This document shows, piece after piece, positions 27,798 to 36,214 of a stretch of DNA of 64,000 nt (position 1 is the first letter of the stretch; each line of letters opens with the position of its first letter). The translations under genes and the position numbers were made by a program. The notes under the pieces are model-generated. The model made no database searches and was not told the DNA's origin. It worked only from the letters and a program-made list of their open reading frames with translations. The stretch is from Gracilibacillus kekensis. Its GTDB lineage: Bacteria > Bacillota > Bacilli > Bacillales > Amphibacillaceae. The stretch lies in contig NZ_FRCZ01000005.1 in the NCBI RefSeq assembly GCF_900143085.1, positions 1 through 64,000 of the forward strand. Direction: 5' to 3'.

Positions 27798-27825
27798 AAA
27801 GAACAATAATTTCTTTATAAAGAAC
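27798..27825 (-). promoter_or_regulatory. Pair of candidate SinR boxes upstream of the Wzz-like gene
   Basis: Read on the minus strand, GTTCTTT occurs at 27825-27819 and again at 27804-27798, exactly 21 bp apart, about 95-120 bp before the Wzz-like start. GTTCTYT is the known SinR recognition sequence. The segment TTCTTTATAAAGAA also makes one box part of a palindrome. With a sinR homologue two genes downstream, this is a plausible operator. The remainder of 27713-28176 is AT-rich, with a weak hairpin near 27885-27930 and no gene. Confidence 0.55.
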
Positions 27826-28150
27826 ATATGTATATAATCTCATGAGTTGTAAGGCTTGTCAACTGTATTTTGGGTAAAAAAAGAAGGACGAGTATTCACT
27901 CATCCTTACTATAGCCTATTCTTTTTCGGTTTTTTAAGGTAGAACTAAACGATGCCTCCACCTAAACCAAGTAACATTATACCGAAAAAAAGTGAACTGC
28001 TACCACTTAATTTCGTTTGAAGCAAAAGCTTTTAAGTTCTATACTTTTAAGACGCTTAAAAAAGAAGACTTCTTTCGGTAATACGTTAAACATATTTGTT
28101 GTCGTTACCAGGTAACCAAGTGTCCTAGTACCAAACCAAGTACTCCCAGC

Positions 28151-28178
28151 AAAAAAACCACTGGCAGTCAGTGGTTTT
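28151..28178 (-). terminator. Terminator of the YwnF-like gene
   Basis: AAAACCACTG and CAGTGGTTTT form a 10-bp stem with a 5-nt loop, and a run of seven T residues begins at the end of the stem on the minus strand. The stop codon of the gene overlaps the stem. Confidence 0.8.
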
Positions 28179-28620
28179 AGTCTTCCATCATTTTTTTACG
28201 GTCATTTTCTTCAGTTAAAAAGTTCATAAAAGTATGAATTCCCATACGTGGTTGCGATTTAATCAGGGAAATATAATCCTTCTTTTTATAATCGTTAATG
28301 ACATCACTTTTCTTAATTCTCGTTACCATGTGCTCCACTTCTAACTCTTTTATCTTCCTTTTGATATGCTTTGATTCTTTATATAAGGCTAATCCAACTG
28401 CTGCCATGAGTGCATAAACAACTGCAATCGCAAACATACCATTGGAAAAACCACCAAAGAATACGAAAAAGATTAAGTTAAAAAGAGAGATAAACAATAA
28501 TGGTACGGCAAACATCATATATTTTGTATTCTTTTTGATTAATGGATTTATTTTCTGAAACAATTTTTCTAATTCCAGTTTCATAAATGACGGCAACTCA
28601 TTTGTAATAAAAGAAAACAT
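28177..28620 (-). CDS. YwnF-like (DUF5392) small membrane protein
   Basis: A 147-residue protein with two adjacent transmembrane helices (YMMFAVPLLFISLFNLIFFVFFGG and MFAIAVVYALMAAVGLALY) and a basic, helical cytoplasmic tail (KESKHIKRKIKELEVEHMVTRIKKSDV ending in FMNFLTEENDRKKMMED). The pattern resembles Bacillus YwnF. Function is unknown. The ATG has AGGAGG upstream and the gene is flanked by its own terminator, so it is a monocistronic unit. Confidence 0.7.
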   Translation of the reverse strand: MFSFITNELPSFMKLELEKLFQKINPLIKKNTKYMMFAVPLLFISLFNLIFFVFFGGFSNGMFAIAVVYALMAAVGLALYKESKHIKRKIKELEVEHMVTRIKKSDVINDYKKKDYISLIKSQPRMGIHTFMNFLTEENDRKKMMED

Positions 28621-28783
28621 TTAGAAACCTCCTTAATAGAGTTATTCCCAAATAGCATAAATAGAAAACCTGTGAATAATCTGGGGATGCTATATCTATA
28701 TTATACGTTTTTCGAAAAGAGAACGTCAAAATCTTTGCTTTTGAAAAGTCTCATACTTTATCATTAATAGTGGAGGTGTTCAT

Positions 28784-29503
28784 ATGAGAATTGCATTTCT
28801 TTCAGACATTCACGGAAATGCCGAGGCACTTGAAAAAGTAATCGAAGATATTAAAACAAAGCACGTAGATCGGATTGTTATGCTCGGTGATATTGCATAC
28901 CGGGGACCAGAACCAGCTAAATCAATTGATCTGATTCGTTCTTTGACTACAGACGTCATTAAAGGCAATGCAGATCAGTGGGTAGTACGCGGCGTTCGTG
29001 AAGGCGAAGTGCCGAATCAAGCGATAGACATCATGCAAAAAGAACAGCAATGGACAAGGGATCAATTAACTGAGGATCATATAGCTTATTTAGAAGACTT
29101 GCCTTCTGAACTTTCTTTTGAAGCAGATGGAATCAGAATCCATGCTTTTCATGCCACCCCTGATAGCTTATTTGATGTTGTCTTACCAAATGTAGCAGAC
29201 AATGATCTACTGAAAAAACTTACTCAAAAAGAAGAAGCAGACCTGTATTTATATGGTCACATTCATAAAGCATATCAACGCACTATTGAAGGAAAAACCA
29301 TCGTCAACTTAGGTAGTGTTGGTCTACCATTTGATGGGATAGCTAAAGCATCATATGTATTGGTAGACATTACGGATGGTCAAGTACAGACCAGTAATGT
29401 CCGGCTGCCATATGATATAGAAAAAGTATGTCAACTGTATGAGGATGTCAGTTATCCAAATATAGAGAAGATGCAAAACATTATTCGCTCAGGACGTAAT
29501 TAA
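28784..29503 (+). CDS. Calcineurin-like metallophosphoesterase (YfcE/MJ0936 type)
   Basis: A 239-residue cytoplasmic phosphodiesterase-like enzyme. Motifs of the superfamily appear in order: FLSDIHGN (first metal Asp and His), VMLGDIAYRGP, GNADQWV, HAFHATP and YGHIHKAYQ. Members hydrolyse phosphoesters with two divalent metals; the natural substrate is unknown. It is slightly longer than minimal YfcE because of an insertion around residues 70-105 and a C-terminal helix. The ATG follows GTGGAGGTG. It stands alone and converges with cadA across palindromic repeat C. Confidence 0.88.
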   Translation: MRIAFLSDIHGNAEALEKVIEDIKTKHVDRIVMLGDIAYRGPEPAKSIDLIRSLTTDVIKGNADQWVVRGVREGEVPNQAIDIMQKEQQWTRDQLTEDHIAYLEDLPSELSFEADGIRIHAFHATPDSLFDVVLPNVADNDLLKKLTQKEEADLYLYGHIHKAYQRTIEGKTIVNLGSVGLPFDGIAKASYVLVDITDGQVQTSNVRLPYDIEKVCQLYEDVSYPNIEKMQNIIRSGRN

Positions 29504-29577
29504 CTTTCAAAAAAACACTAAGACAAAAAGAATTCCTTAACTTCAATCACGAATGATGGAATTACTACACAATTAAA

Positions 29578-29814
29578 GGATTATGCGACATAACTCTGAC
29601 GGTAATTTTGAAATGATTCATGAGTGTGGTATCCGCTTCGGCTTGGCCACTCCCCTTTCCATGGGGTTTTTCCTTCAGCTAACTTTTTAAGCGAACTTTG
29701 CTTAAAAAGTTAGCTTAGGGTGAAAACCCGCGGAAAGGGAAGCGGACAAGCCGGAGCGATTGTGACACAGTTATAAAATCTCATAATTACCACTTTGGTT
29801 ATGTCGTATAATCC
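29578..29814. repeat. Dispersed palindromic repeat, copy C (complete, single hairpin)
   Basis: The clearest copy. An inner hairpin with arms of about 60 bp (29632-29692 and 29700-29759; loop of 7 nt) contains GCTAACTTTTTAAGC/GCTTAAAAAGTTAGC and CCCCTTTCC...GGAAAGGG. Outside it, a second inverted repeat GGATTATGCGACATAAC (from 29578) pairs with GTTATGTCGTATAATCC (to 29814), with GGTAATTTTG opposite ATAATTACC. The whole is a 237-bp palindrome with terminal inverted repeats, MITE-like. It occupies the gap between the convergent phosphoesterase and cadA genes; no gene lies in 29504-29878. Confidence 0.85.
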
Positions 29815-29878
29815 TTCTAATACGCATGAAATTCAAAAGATCATAAAGTCTATTCAAATCATCTTTTGGATTTAATTT

Positions 29879-31948
29879 TTAAACCATATTCTTCTGCATC
29901 AATCTTAAAGCATTTAGTACAACGATTAAGGTCGCTCCCATATCAGCAAATATCGCTAACCATAGCGTTAACCAACCAGGAATCACTAATAATAACGCTA
30001 TTACTTTTAAGCCAAGAGCCAGGAAAATATTTTCTTTGATAATTCGTAATGTCTTTTTACTTAACTGAATGGTGTCTGGTATTTTTGCAAGATCATCCCC
30101 CATTAAGGCGACATCTGCTGTTTCTATTGCAACATCCGTTCCTGCACCACCCATTGCAATGCCAACATTTGCTTCTGCTAACGCTGGTGCATCATTAACA
30201 CCGTCTCCTACCATCACCACATTTCCATATTTATTCTTTAATTCTTTAATAGTAGTTAATTTCTCTTCTGGAAAAAGATCTGCTTTTACTTCCGATAAAT
30301 CTAATGCTTTTGCAATGTTTTTAGCTACGCTATGATGATCACCTGTTAACATGATCGCATGTTTAATTCCTTGCTGATATAACCTGTTGATTTGATCCAC
30401 TACATTATTTCTCGGTTGATCAGCCACTGCTATATATCCGATAATTTCATCGTTCGTTCCAACATATAAGATCGTCTTCGTTTCCAAACCTGAAACATCA
30501 GGCAAACGAAATCCCGCAAATAGTTTTTGATTACCAAGTTTGTATCTTGTTCCACGAATTGACGCTTCTACCCCTTTGCCTGTATACGATTGAAATTGTT
30601 CTGCTTCTGGTAATGTAATCGATTGAGTTCGCTTCATGATAGCTCTTGCAATCGGATGTTCGGAATAGGACTCTAAAGCTCCAGCAATTTTCAATACTTC
30701 TTCTTCTGTTCCTTTTAGTGCAGTAATATCTGTCACCACTGGCTTACCAATCGTTAAGGTTCCCGTTTTGTCAAAAGCAATCGCATCCACTTGCGCCAAT
30801 TCTTCTAAATAGGCGCCACCTTTAATCAATACGCCATTCCTGGCAGCATTACCAATAGCAGTAACAATAGCAACTGGTGTAGAAATGACTAATGCACACG
30901 GACACCCCACCACCAAGACGGCGAGTCCATTGTAAATCCAAGACTCCCAGCTTAAGTTGAAAAAAAGTGGAGGAATAACCATAACAAGTACCGCTAATAT
31001 CATAATAAAAGGTGTGTAATATTTAGCAAAACGATCGACAAATTGTTGTGATGGTGCTTTTTCTGCTTGTGCTTCCTCTACTAAGTGAATAATTTTGGCA
31101 ATCGTTGTATCATCACTAAATTTCGTTACTCTGACAACCATAGCTCCTTCTTCATTGAACGATCCTGCGAAAACATTACTTCCTACTGTTTTTTCTACGG
31201 CTACAGACTCTCCCGTGATCGCTGCTTGATTGACCGAAGACAATCCTTCGATTACTTCGCCATCCATCGCTACTTTTTCGCCAGGTTTAACGACCATTGT
31301 ATCTCCAATAACGACATCTTCTATATCTACTTCCATCCATTCATTTCCACGTTTAATAGTTGCACGATTAGGAGCAAGCTCCAATAAGGATTGAATTGAA
31401 TTTCTTGCTTTATCCATTGAATAGCTTTCCACCGCCTCACTCAGAGCAAATAAGAATACGACTACCGCAGCTTCTGCCCATTCCCCGATGATGGCAGCAC
31501 CGATTACTGCTATCGTCATTAATGTTTTCATATCAAATTGGAACTTTACTAAATTCTGCAAACCACTCTTAATTAAATCATATCCCCCGATAGCAATAGC
31601 AAGTGTAAACGTTGCGATCGTCAGCCAAAACGATTCTCCTAATTGGAAAAAGAAAACATAACCAATCAGTACAAATAATAATGATAATGCGGTTAATTGG
31701 TTTTCTCTTTTTTGATAAAAGGGAATTTGAGGCTTCTGTTCTTTCTCAGGATAAACCTTGATATGGTCAAAAGCACCTGCTTGTTCCAATTCTTCGATAG
31801 TTGTATTTCCATGGACCGTTAATTTAGCTGCGGAAAAATTCAATTCCACATCTTCAATATCTTCTAGCTTACGGACGTTTTTTTCAAATGTTGCAGCGCA
31901 ATTGGTACAAGATAGGCCTTGCAATCGATACACTTGTTTTTCAGACAA
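29879..31948 (-). CDS. cadA: Cadmium/zinc/lead-exporting P1B-type ATPase CadA
   Basis: A 689-residue heavy-metal efflux ATPase of the plasma membrane. It has an N-terminal metal-binding domain with GLSCTNCAATFEKNV (CxxC), six or more transmembrane helices, the actuator AITGESVAVEK, the intramembrane CPC of VVGCPCALVIST, the phosphorylation motif DKTGTLTIG, HPIARAI, TGDHHSV and GDGVNDAPALAEANVGIAMG. The start is taken as TTG at 31948, with GAAGGTG before it, giving MSEKQVYRLQG and an 8-nt overlap with the cadC stop. An upstream ATG at 31969 has no ribosome site. Co-transcribed with cadC and thus metal-inducible. Confidence 0.93.
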   Translation of the reverse strand: MSEKQVYRLQGLSCTNCAATFEKNVRKLEDIEDVELNFSAAKLTVHGNTTIEELEQAGAFDHIKVYPEKEQKPQIPFYQKRENQLTALSLLFVLIGYVFFFQLGESFWLTIATFTLAIAIGGYDLIKSGLQNLVKFQFDMKTLMTIAVIGAAIIGEWAEAAVVVFLFALSEAVESYSMDKARNSIQSLLELAPNRATIKRGNEWMEVDIEDVVIGDTMVVKPGEKVAMDGEVIEGLSSVNQAAITGESVAVEKTVGSNVFAGSFNEEGAMVVRVTKFSDDTTIAKIIHLVEEAQAEKAPSQQFVDRFAKYYTPFIMILAVLVMVIPPLFFNLSWESWIYNGLAVLVVGCPCALVISTPVAIVTAIGNAARNGVLIKGGAYLEELAQVDAIAFDKTGTLTIGKPVVTDITALKGTEEEVLKIAGALESYSEHPIARAIMKRTQSITLPEAEQFQSYTGKGVEASIRGTRYKLGNQKLFAGFRLPDVSGLETKTILYVGTNDEIIGYIAVADQPRNNVVDQINRLYQQGIKHAIMLTGDHHSVAKNIAKALDLSEVKADLFPEEKLTTIKELKNKYGNVVMVGDGVNDAPALAEANVGIAMGGAGTDVAIETADVALMGDDLAKIPDTIQLSKKTLRIIKENIFLALGLKVIALLLVIPGWLTLWLAIFADMGATLIVVLNALRLMQKNMV

Positions 31949-32309
31949 CTTTAACACCTTCTTCAGCATGTGTTTTTGCGATCGTTACCATTTGACGAAC
32001 ATGACTATCTTTTAATGAATAAAAAACCAGTTTTCCTTCCTTACGATACTTAGCTAACCCCATATTCCTCAACATTCGTAAATGATGAGAAGCTGTTGCT
32101 GTTGACGATCCAATAATGTTCGCTACGTCACAAACACATAGTTCCTTTTCAAGGGTCAATGCATACGTTATTTTGAGTCTGGTAGCATCTGATAATGCTT
32201 TAAATAATAGCTCTACACCTGATATTTCCTCGATTTTGGGTTGTACGCGATCTATAACAGCTTGATCATAACAATACGTTTCACAGGCATCTTGCTTGTA
32301 CTTAGTCAT
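31941..32309 (-). CDS. cadC: ArsR-family metal-sensing repressor CadC
   Basis: A 122-residue winged-helix repressor that leaves DNA when cadmium, lead or zinc binds. ELCVCDVANIIGSSTATASHHLRMLRNMGL contains the CVC metal-box Cys pair in the alpha-3 helix and the recognition helix; the N-terminal DACETYCYD adds Cys ligands as in CadC of plasmid pI258. The start MTKYKQDACE at 32309 gives the standard CadC length and has GAGGTGG upstream; the longer frame to 32417 runs back through the operator. It overlaps cadA by 8 nt and is preceded by a cadO-like palindrome. Confidence 0.93.
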   Translation of the reverse strand: MTKYKQDACETYCYDQAVIDRVQPKIEEISGVELLFKALSDATRLKITYALTLEKELCVCDVANIIGSSTATASHHLRMLRNMGLAKYRKEGKLVFYSLKDSHVRQMVTIAKTHAEEGVKVV

Positions 32310-32322
32310 TTGGTCCACCTCA

Positions 32323-32348
32323 TTCAAATAATCATTTGATTGTTTGAA
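32323..32348 (-). promoter_or_regulatory. cadO-like operator for CadC
   Basis: TTCAAATAATCA and TGATTGTTTGAA are inverted repeats (11 of 12 positions pair) with 2 bp between, ending 14 bp upstream of the cadC start. Both sequence and layout match the known cad operator type, built around TCAAATAA...TTTGA. Confidence 0.8.
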
Positions 32349-32411
32349 TATAGTATATCGAAATATAGATAAATATGAAACCATAATCAGCAAGAAAATT
32401 TTAAAAAGGGC

Positions 32412-32460
32412 TTGCAAATTTCAACGCATTGTTATATAGTTAATTACATGAGTAACTAAC
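32412..32460 (+). promoter_or_regulatory. Promoter and operator of the YtrA-type ABC operon
   Basis: TTGCAA (32412-32417) and TATAGT (32435-32440) are separated by 17 bp. An inverted repeat GTTAATTAC...GTAACTAAC (32439-32460, one mismatch) starts at the -10 box and covers the expected transcription start. It fits autorepression by the GntR protein encoded immediately downstream. Confidence 0.65.
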
Positions 32461-32481
32461 CAATTAGGTGGTGAACTAAAA

Positions 32482-32856
32482 TTGACAGAAAGACTCAAAG
32501 AAGATCAACCAATTTTCCAACAAATAGCCGAAATGATCGAAACAACTATTGTAGAAGGGGAATTACAAGCAAGTGACAAAATACCCTCCACAAATGAATT
32601 TGCTAAACATTATCAAATAAACCCAGCAACTGCTGCAAAGGGAATTAACTTGCTCGTAAACCAGGAAATTATATACAAGAAACGAGGGGTCGGTATGTTT
32701 GTTTCAGAAAAAGCGCGTGACATCGTCATCAAAAAAAGAAAAGAACAATTTTATGATCAATATGTGCAACCAATGCTAAAAGAGGCTACAAGAATTGAGT
32801 TAAGTGAAGAACAATTAACAAAATGGATTAAGGAGGTTTACAATCGTGGAAATTAG
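32482..32856 (+). CDS. GntR-family regulator, YtrA subfamily
   Basis: A 124-residue repressor with an N-terminal winged HTH (QPIFQQIAEMIETTIVEGELQASDKIPSTNEFAKHYQINPATAAKGINLLVNQEIIYKKRGVGMFV) and a short helical dimerisation tail, the minimal layout of the YtrA branch that controls ABC transporters. The start is TTG with AGGTGGTGA upstream. It overlaps the ATPase gene by 11 nt. An inverted repeat over the promoter is the likely operator. Confidence 0.9.
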   Translation: MTERLKEDQPIFQQIAEMIETTIVEGELQASDKIPSTNEFAKHYQINPATAAKGINLLVNQEIIYKKRGVGMFVSEKARDIVIKKRKEQFYDQYVQPMLKEATRIELSEEQLTKWIKEVYNRGN

Positions 32857-33715
32857 AACAAATCATCTAACGAAAAAATACCGAAAAGAAGTGGCGCTTG
32901 ATGATTTATCTTTTCAATTATCAGGAGATAAAATTGTTGGGTTATTAGGTAAAAATGGTGCCGGAAAAACTACATTAATGCGGTTATTGGCAGGACATTT
33001 TGCACAAACAAATGGTGAAATGCTCATAAATCAAGAATCGCCATTTAATAACTATTCCTTATCAAAAAATATTTGCTTGATCATGGAAAGCAATAACTTC
33101 CATGATAAGTTTACCGTAAAAGACATTTTAAAAATTTCTTCAAAATTTTACCCATACTGGGATAAAGAATACGCAGAAGAATTACGAGAGGTTTTCCGTC
33201 TCAAACCGAAGAAAAAAGTAAAAACCTTATCTAAAGGGATGTATTCCGCATTAGGTATTATCGTAGGTTTGGCTAGCAATTCTCCTATTACCATTTTTGA
33301 TGAGCCTTATATTGGTTTAGATGCTGCCTTTCGCTCGACATTCTATGATTTATTATTGGAATCCTATGAACGCAACCCACGTTTGATTATACTTTCTACA
33401 CATTTAATTGATGAAGTAAGTAAATTATTTGAAGAAGTAGTGATCTTACAGGAAGGTACATTATTACTACATGAGTCTGTGGACGATTTAGCAAATAAAC
33501 ATATTTTATTATCAGGTAACAAAGAGGAAGTAGAACAATTTGCATCCAACAAAAATGTGATCCATGAAACATCAATGCTAGGACAAAAAACCGTCGTATT
33601 ATATGATGAAACTATCACGGATCCAGCTGGACTAAAGGTGAGTCGGGCAAGCTTACAAGAATTATTTGTCTATTTAACAAAAGAAGAGGTGAAGCGACAT
33701 GCTCGAGCAAATTAA
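32846..33715 (+). CDS. ABC transporter ATP-binding protein (YtrA-associated)
   Basis: A 289-residue nucleotide-binding subunit. Walker A is GKNGAGKTT, the signature region reads LSKGMYSAL (degenerate compared with LSGGQ), Walker B is ITIFDEPYIGLD, and the switch His is in STHLIDE. The C-terminal 70 residues are an accessory domain. With the following membrane protein it forms a probable exporter or envelope-stress ABC system, as is typical of operons led by a GntR/YtrA regulator. Start ATG/GTG region overlaps the regulator gene end; ribosome site AAGGAGG. Confidence 0.88.
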   Translation: MEIRTNHLTKKYRKEVALDDLSFQLSGDKIVGLLGKNGAGKTTLMRLLAGHFAQTNGEMLINQESPFNNYSLSKNICLIMESNNFHDKFTVKDILKISSKFYPYWDKEYAEELREVFRLKPKKKVKTLSKGMYSALGIIVGLASNSPITIFDEPYIGLDAAFRSTFYDLLLESYERNPRLIILSTHLIDEVSKLFEEVVILQEGTLLLHESVDDLANKHILLSGNKEEVEQFASNKNVIHETSMLGQKTVVLYDETITDPAGLKVSRASLQELFVYLTKEEVKRHARAN

Positions 33716-34409
33716 ATTAAATTTATATTTCTTTTGGAAAACTTCATGGATGACACTGTTAATTTTTTGGTTGATTTATGCAGGTTTTGTATTATTCATG
33801 CTACTAATTACTTTTTCATCAGATGGTGGCATTGAAATGATGGGTGTTAACACCTTTCCTAGTATGATTTTCTTTGTTATTTTTGGGGTTTATTTTTTCA
33901 GGGAAACCTTTTCCAATGTGATTAAATTTGGGATTACCCGAATGAGTTACTATGTATCGTTAATGATCTATATCGTACTTTTCAGTATACTCATGACTAC
34001 GATTAGTCAACTGTTTATCAAATTGATCGAATCTCTTATTGAACTTTTCAACATTACCAACTTTACCTTTACCGGGATCGATCTGAACATGATCGAGAAC
34101 ATTTCACAATGGGAGTTCATTTTATACGAAGCGTTAATCTATATATTACTATTTCTACTTAGTCTATTATTTGCAAGTATTTTTTACCGTTTTGGTTTAA
34201 AAGTAGGGTTCTTAACGTTATTAGTATTTCCTTTAGCTTTTGTTTTTAAGGATGTTGCTGAGATCATTTTTGACGCTCTAGCATACTTACTTATTGGTAG
34301 TGAAAAGTATCAAGCATTTTACTTTTTGATACCGTACCTTGTTCTTGCTTTATTACTGTTACTACTCACGAAGAGGTTAAGTGTCGTCGATCAGGTAACA
34401 TATAAATAA
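33699..34409 (+). CDS. ABC transporter membrane subunit
   Basis: A 236-residue integral membrane protein with six predicted helices (for example MTLLIFWLIYAGFVLFMLLITF, MIFFVIFGVYFFRETF, YVSLMIYIVLFSILMTTI, ALIYILLFLLSLLFASIFY, VGFLTLLVFPLAFVF and YLVLALLLLLLTKRL). It has no recognisable substrate-binding domain. It overlaps the ATPase gene by 17 nt, so translation is coupled, and together they form one transporter. Substrate unknown. Confidence 0.82.
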   Translation: MLEQIKLNLYFFWKTSWMTLLIFWLIYAGFVLFMLLITFSSDGGIEMMGVNTFPSMIFFVIFGVYFFRETFSNVIKFGITRMSYYVSLMIYIVLFSILMTTISQLFIKLIESLIELFNITNFTFTGIDLNMIENISQWEFILYEALIYILLFLLSLLFASIFYRFGLKVGFLTLLVFPLAFVFKDVAEIIFDALAYLLIGSEKYQAFYFLIPYLVLALLLLLLTKRLSVVDQVTYK

Positions 34410-34446
34410 TTTATAAAAACCGGAACAAGCCCACCCAGTCCTTTTA

Positions 34447-34840
34447 GTGGTAATTTTGAAATGGAAAATAGGTATAATACCCGCTTCGGCTTGCCCACTT
34501 CGCTTTCCAGGGGGCGTGTCTTCAGCTAACTTTTGTAAAGAAGTTCACTTTACAAAAGTGGATCTTCAGATCACGCTAATCCCCTTGGAGTCGAAGTGGA
34601 CGCCTACGCTATTTTTTGCATTACAATGTTGTACATGCTGGACATACTGATTTTATTACACATTTTAATAAGCTCAAAAAGTTAGCTGCCACATCCATTG
34701 TAGAATAGCATTATAGCGTAGGCCGTCCGCTTCCACTCATATGGGATGATTTTCGCCTAAGATCCGCGATCAGTGCTTACTAAAGTTAGCTTAAGATGTG
34801 TCCGCGGAAAGGGAAGTGGACAGCCGTAGCGAGGGGTTAA
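34447..34840. repeat. Dispersed palindromic repeat, copy D (two hairpins plus divergent linker)
   Basis: Hairpin 1 (about 34480-34612) runs from CCGCTTCGGCTTGCCCACTTC through AACTTTTGTAAAG/CTTTACAAAAGTGG to GAAGTGGACGCCTACGCT. Hairpin 2 (about 34708-34837) runs from AGCGTAGGCCGTCCGCTTCC to GGAAGTGGACAGCCGTAGCG. The left flank AGTGGTAATTTTGAAATG is the same as in copy C. The linker differs from copies A and B. It lies between the convergent ABC and phosphatase genes and accounts for most of the 493-bp gap (34410-34902). Confidence 0.82.
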
Positions 34841-34902
34841 TAGTCACTATATTACAAATTGGTTAACCAAAAACAGTAGGTGGAATTTCTCCATCTACTG
34901 TA

Positions 34903-35496
34903 CTATACATTACCTTTTTGATTAATGGTAGAAAGGTGATCTGTTTGATTATAACGATTTATTTTCCAAGACTCGTCCAACCATTCAATATGCGAAATAC
35001 AACCATTTCCTAATGTTGTTTTACCTGATCCAATCTCCCCTTTTGAATAAAGAGATAAAATCATATTGATCACAGCACCATGAGCAACTAGTAATACTTT
35101 TTTGCCTGTATAGTGTTGATGAATACTATTCAAGCCATCTACTAATCTTGTAGAAAGTTCTTCTCTTCCTTCCTGATTCGGATAGTTTCCACCGGAGAAG
35201 TAACGTAAGCGCTCTTCTACAGTCATACCTTCTGCATCCCCAAAGCCTCTTTCGCGGAATTCGTCCATTTCTATCATCGAAAGATTTAAGTACTGATTAA
35301 TAATGGTAGCTGTCTGTTTCGCTCTTTGTAATGGGCTAGTAATCAGAAGATCCCAATCTGTAACTTGTAAAAATTGACCACATTCGTCCGCTTGTATTTT
35401 TCCATTTTCATTGAGCGGGATATCTGTTTGGCCTTGGATTCTACCTTCTGCGTTCCAATCTGTTTCACCATGCCTAACTAAACAAACCGTTGTCAT
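34903..35496 (-). CDS. Histidine phosphatase family protein (phosphoglycerate mutase-like)
   Basis: A 197-residue cytoplasmic phosphatase. CLVRHGETDWNAEGRIQGQTDIPLNENG holds the catalytic His of the RHG motif; LLITSPLQRAKQTA, the Glu in MDEFRERGFGDAEG, and the second His in LLVAHGAVINM complete the active site. Similar to PhoE/GpmB-type broad-specificity phosphatases. ATG at 35496 is chosen for its AAGGAGG site; the frame extends 11 codons further upstream into the neighbour. It follows the HD-domain gene with a slight gap and is probably co-transcribed. Confidence 0.88.
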   Translation of the reverse strand: MTTVCLVRHGETDWNAEGRIQGQTDIPLNENGKIQADECGQFLQVTDWDLLITSPLQRAKQTATIINQYLNLSMIEMDEFRERGFGDAEGMTVEERLRYFSGGNYPNQEGREELSTRLVDGLNSIHQHYTGKKVLLVAHGAVINMILSLYSKGEIGSGKTTLGNGCISHIEWLDESWKINRYNQTDHLSTINQKGNV

Positions 35497-35509
35497 ATTG
35501 AGCCCCTCC

Positions 35510-36151
35510 TTATTCGTGAATTTCCTCAAAAAACTGTTCTAGAAATTGATGCATAAAATGATGACGTTCCTTTGCTAATTTACGTCCAGTTTCTGTATTC
35601 ATCAAATCTTTTAATTTTAATAGTTTTTCATAGAAATGGTGAATTGCACTAGATTTTTCATGTCGATACTGATCTTTGCTCATCTCTTCTCTTACTTCAA
35701 TATCCGGATCATAGATAAGTTGACCTTTTTGACCAGAATAAACAAAACATCTGGCAATGCCAACAGCACCGATTGCATCTAATCGATCTGCATCCTGGAC
35801 AACTTTTCCCTCAATTGTTGTTAAAGGTATGCCATTTCCACCTTTAAATGACATGTGTTTAATGATCGTTATGATATGTTGAATATCTTCTTTCATTATG
35901 TTTTGTGATTCTAACCATTTTTGAATCGTTGCTAATCCTTGTTCTTCATTTTCTACTACTTTATCATCCGCTAAATCGTGTAACAATGCGGCAATGGTTA
36001 CAATAAATAGATTTGCGCTTTCTTCTTTTGCTATTTTTCTTGCCGTCTTGGTCACTCGTTCGATATGGTACCAATCATGACCAGACTTTTCATTTAATAA
36101 TTGCGCACGGACCATCTTTTCGGTATGTAAAATAATATTCTCCTGCTCCAT
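35510..36151 (-). CDS. HD-domain phosphohydrolase (YpgQ/YedJ-like)
   Basis: A 213-residue metal-dependent phosphohydrolase. HD-fold residues: His in SGHDWYHIERV, the HD pair in ALLHDLADDKV, His in IIKHMSFKGG, and Asp in VQDADRLDAIGAVGIAR. Related proteins hydrolyse nucleotides or pyrophosphate-type substrates. The ATG at 36151 has GGTGAT just upstream; the first 15 codons of the longer frame overlap the trmL terminator. It precedes the histidine phosphatase gene by 13 nt. Confidence 0.86.
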   Translation of the reverse strand: MEQENIILHTEKMVRAQLLNEKSGHDWYHIERVTKTARKIAKEESANLFIVTIAALLHDLADDKVVENEEQGLATIQKWLESQNIMKEDIQHIITIIKHMSFKGGNGIPLTTIEGKVVQDADRLDAIGAVGIARCFVYSGQKGQLIYDPDIEVREEMSKDQYRHEKSSAIHHFYEKLLKLKDLMNTETGRKLAKERHHFMHQFLEQFFEEIHE

Positions 36152-36185
36152 TCGATCACCACTTTTACATAATTTTTTTATGAAT

Positions 36186-36214
36186 AAAAAAACCACAACG
36201 GTTATGCTGTGGTT
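36186..36214 (-). terminator. Terminator of trmL
   Basis: AACCACA and TGTGGTT pair around a 10-nt loop, followed on the minus strand by seven T residues. The trmL stop codon overlaps the start of the stem. Confidence 0.75.

Noticed and set aside
34447-34650. 67-codon plus-strand frame in repeat copy D
   Set aside because: It lies wholly within the palindromic repeat and has no ribosome site or homologous feel.
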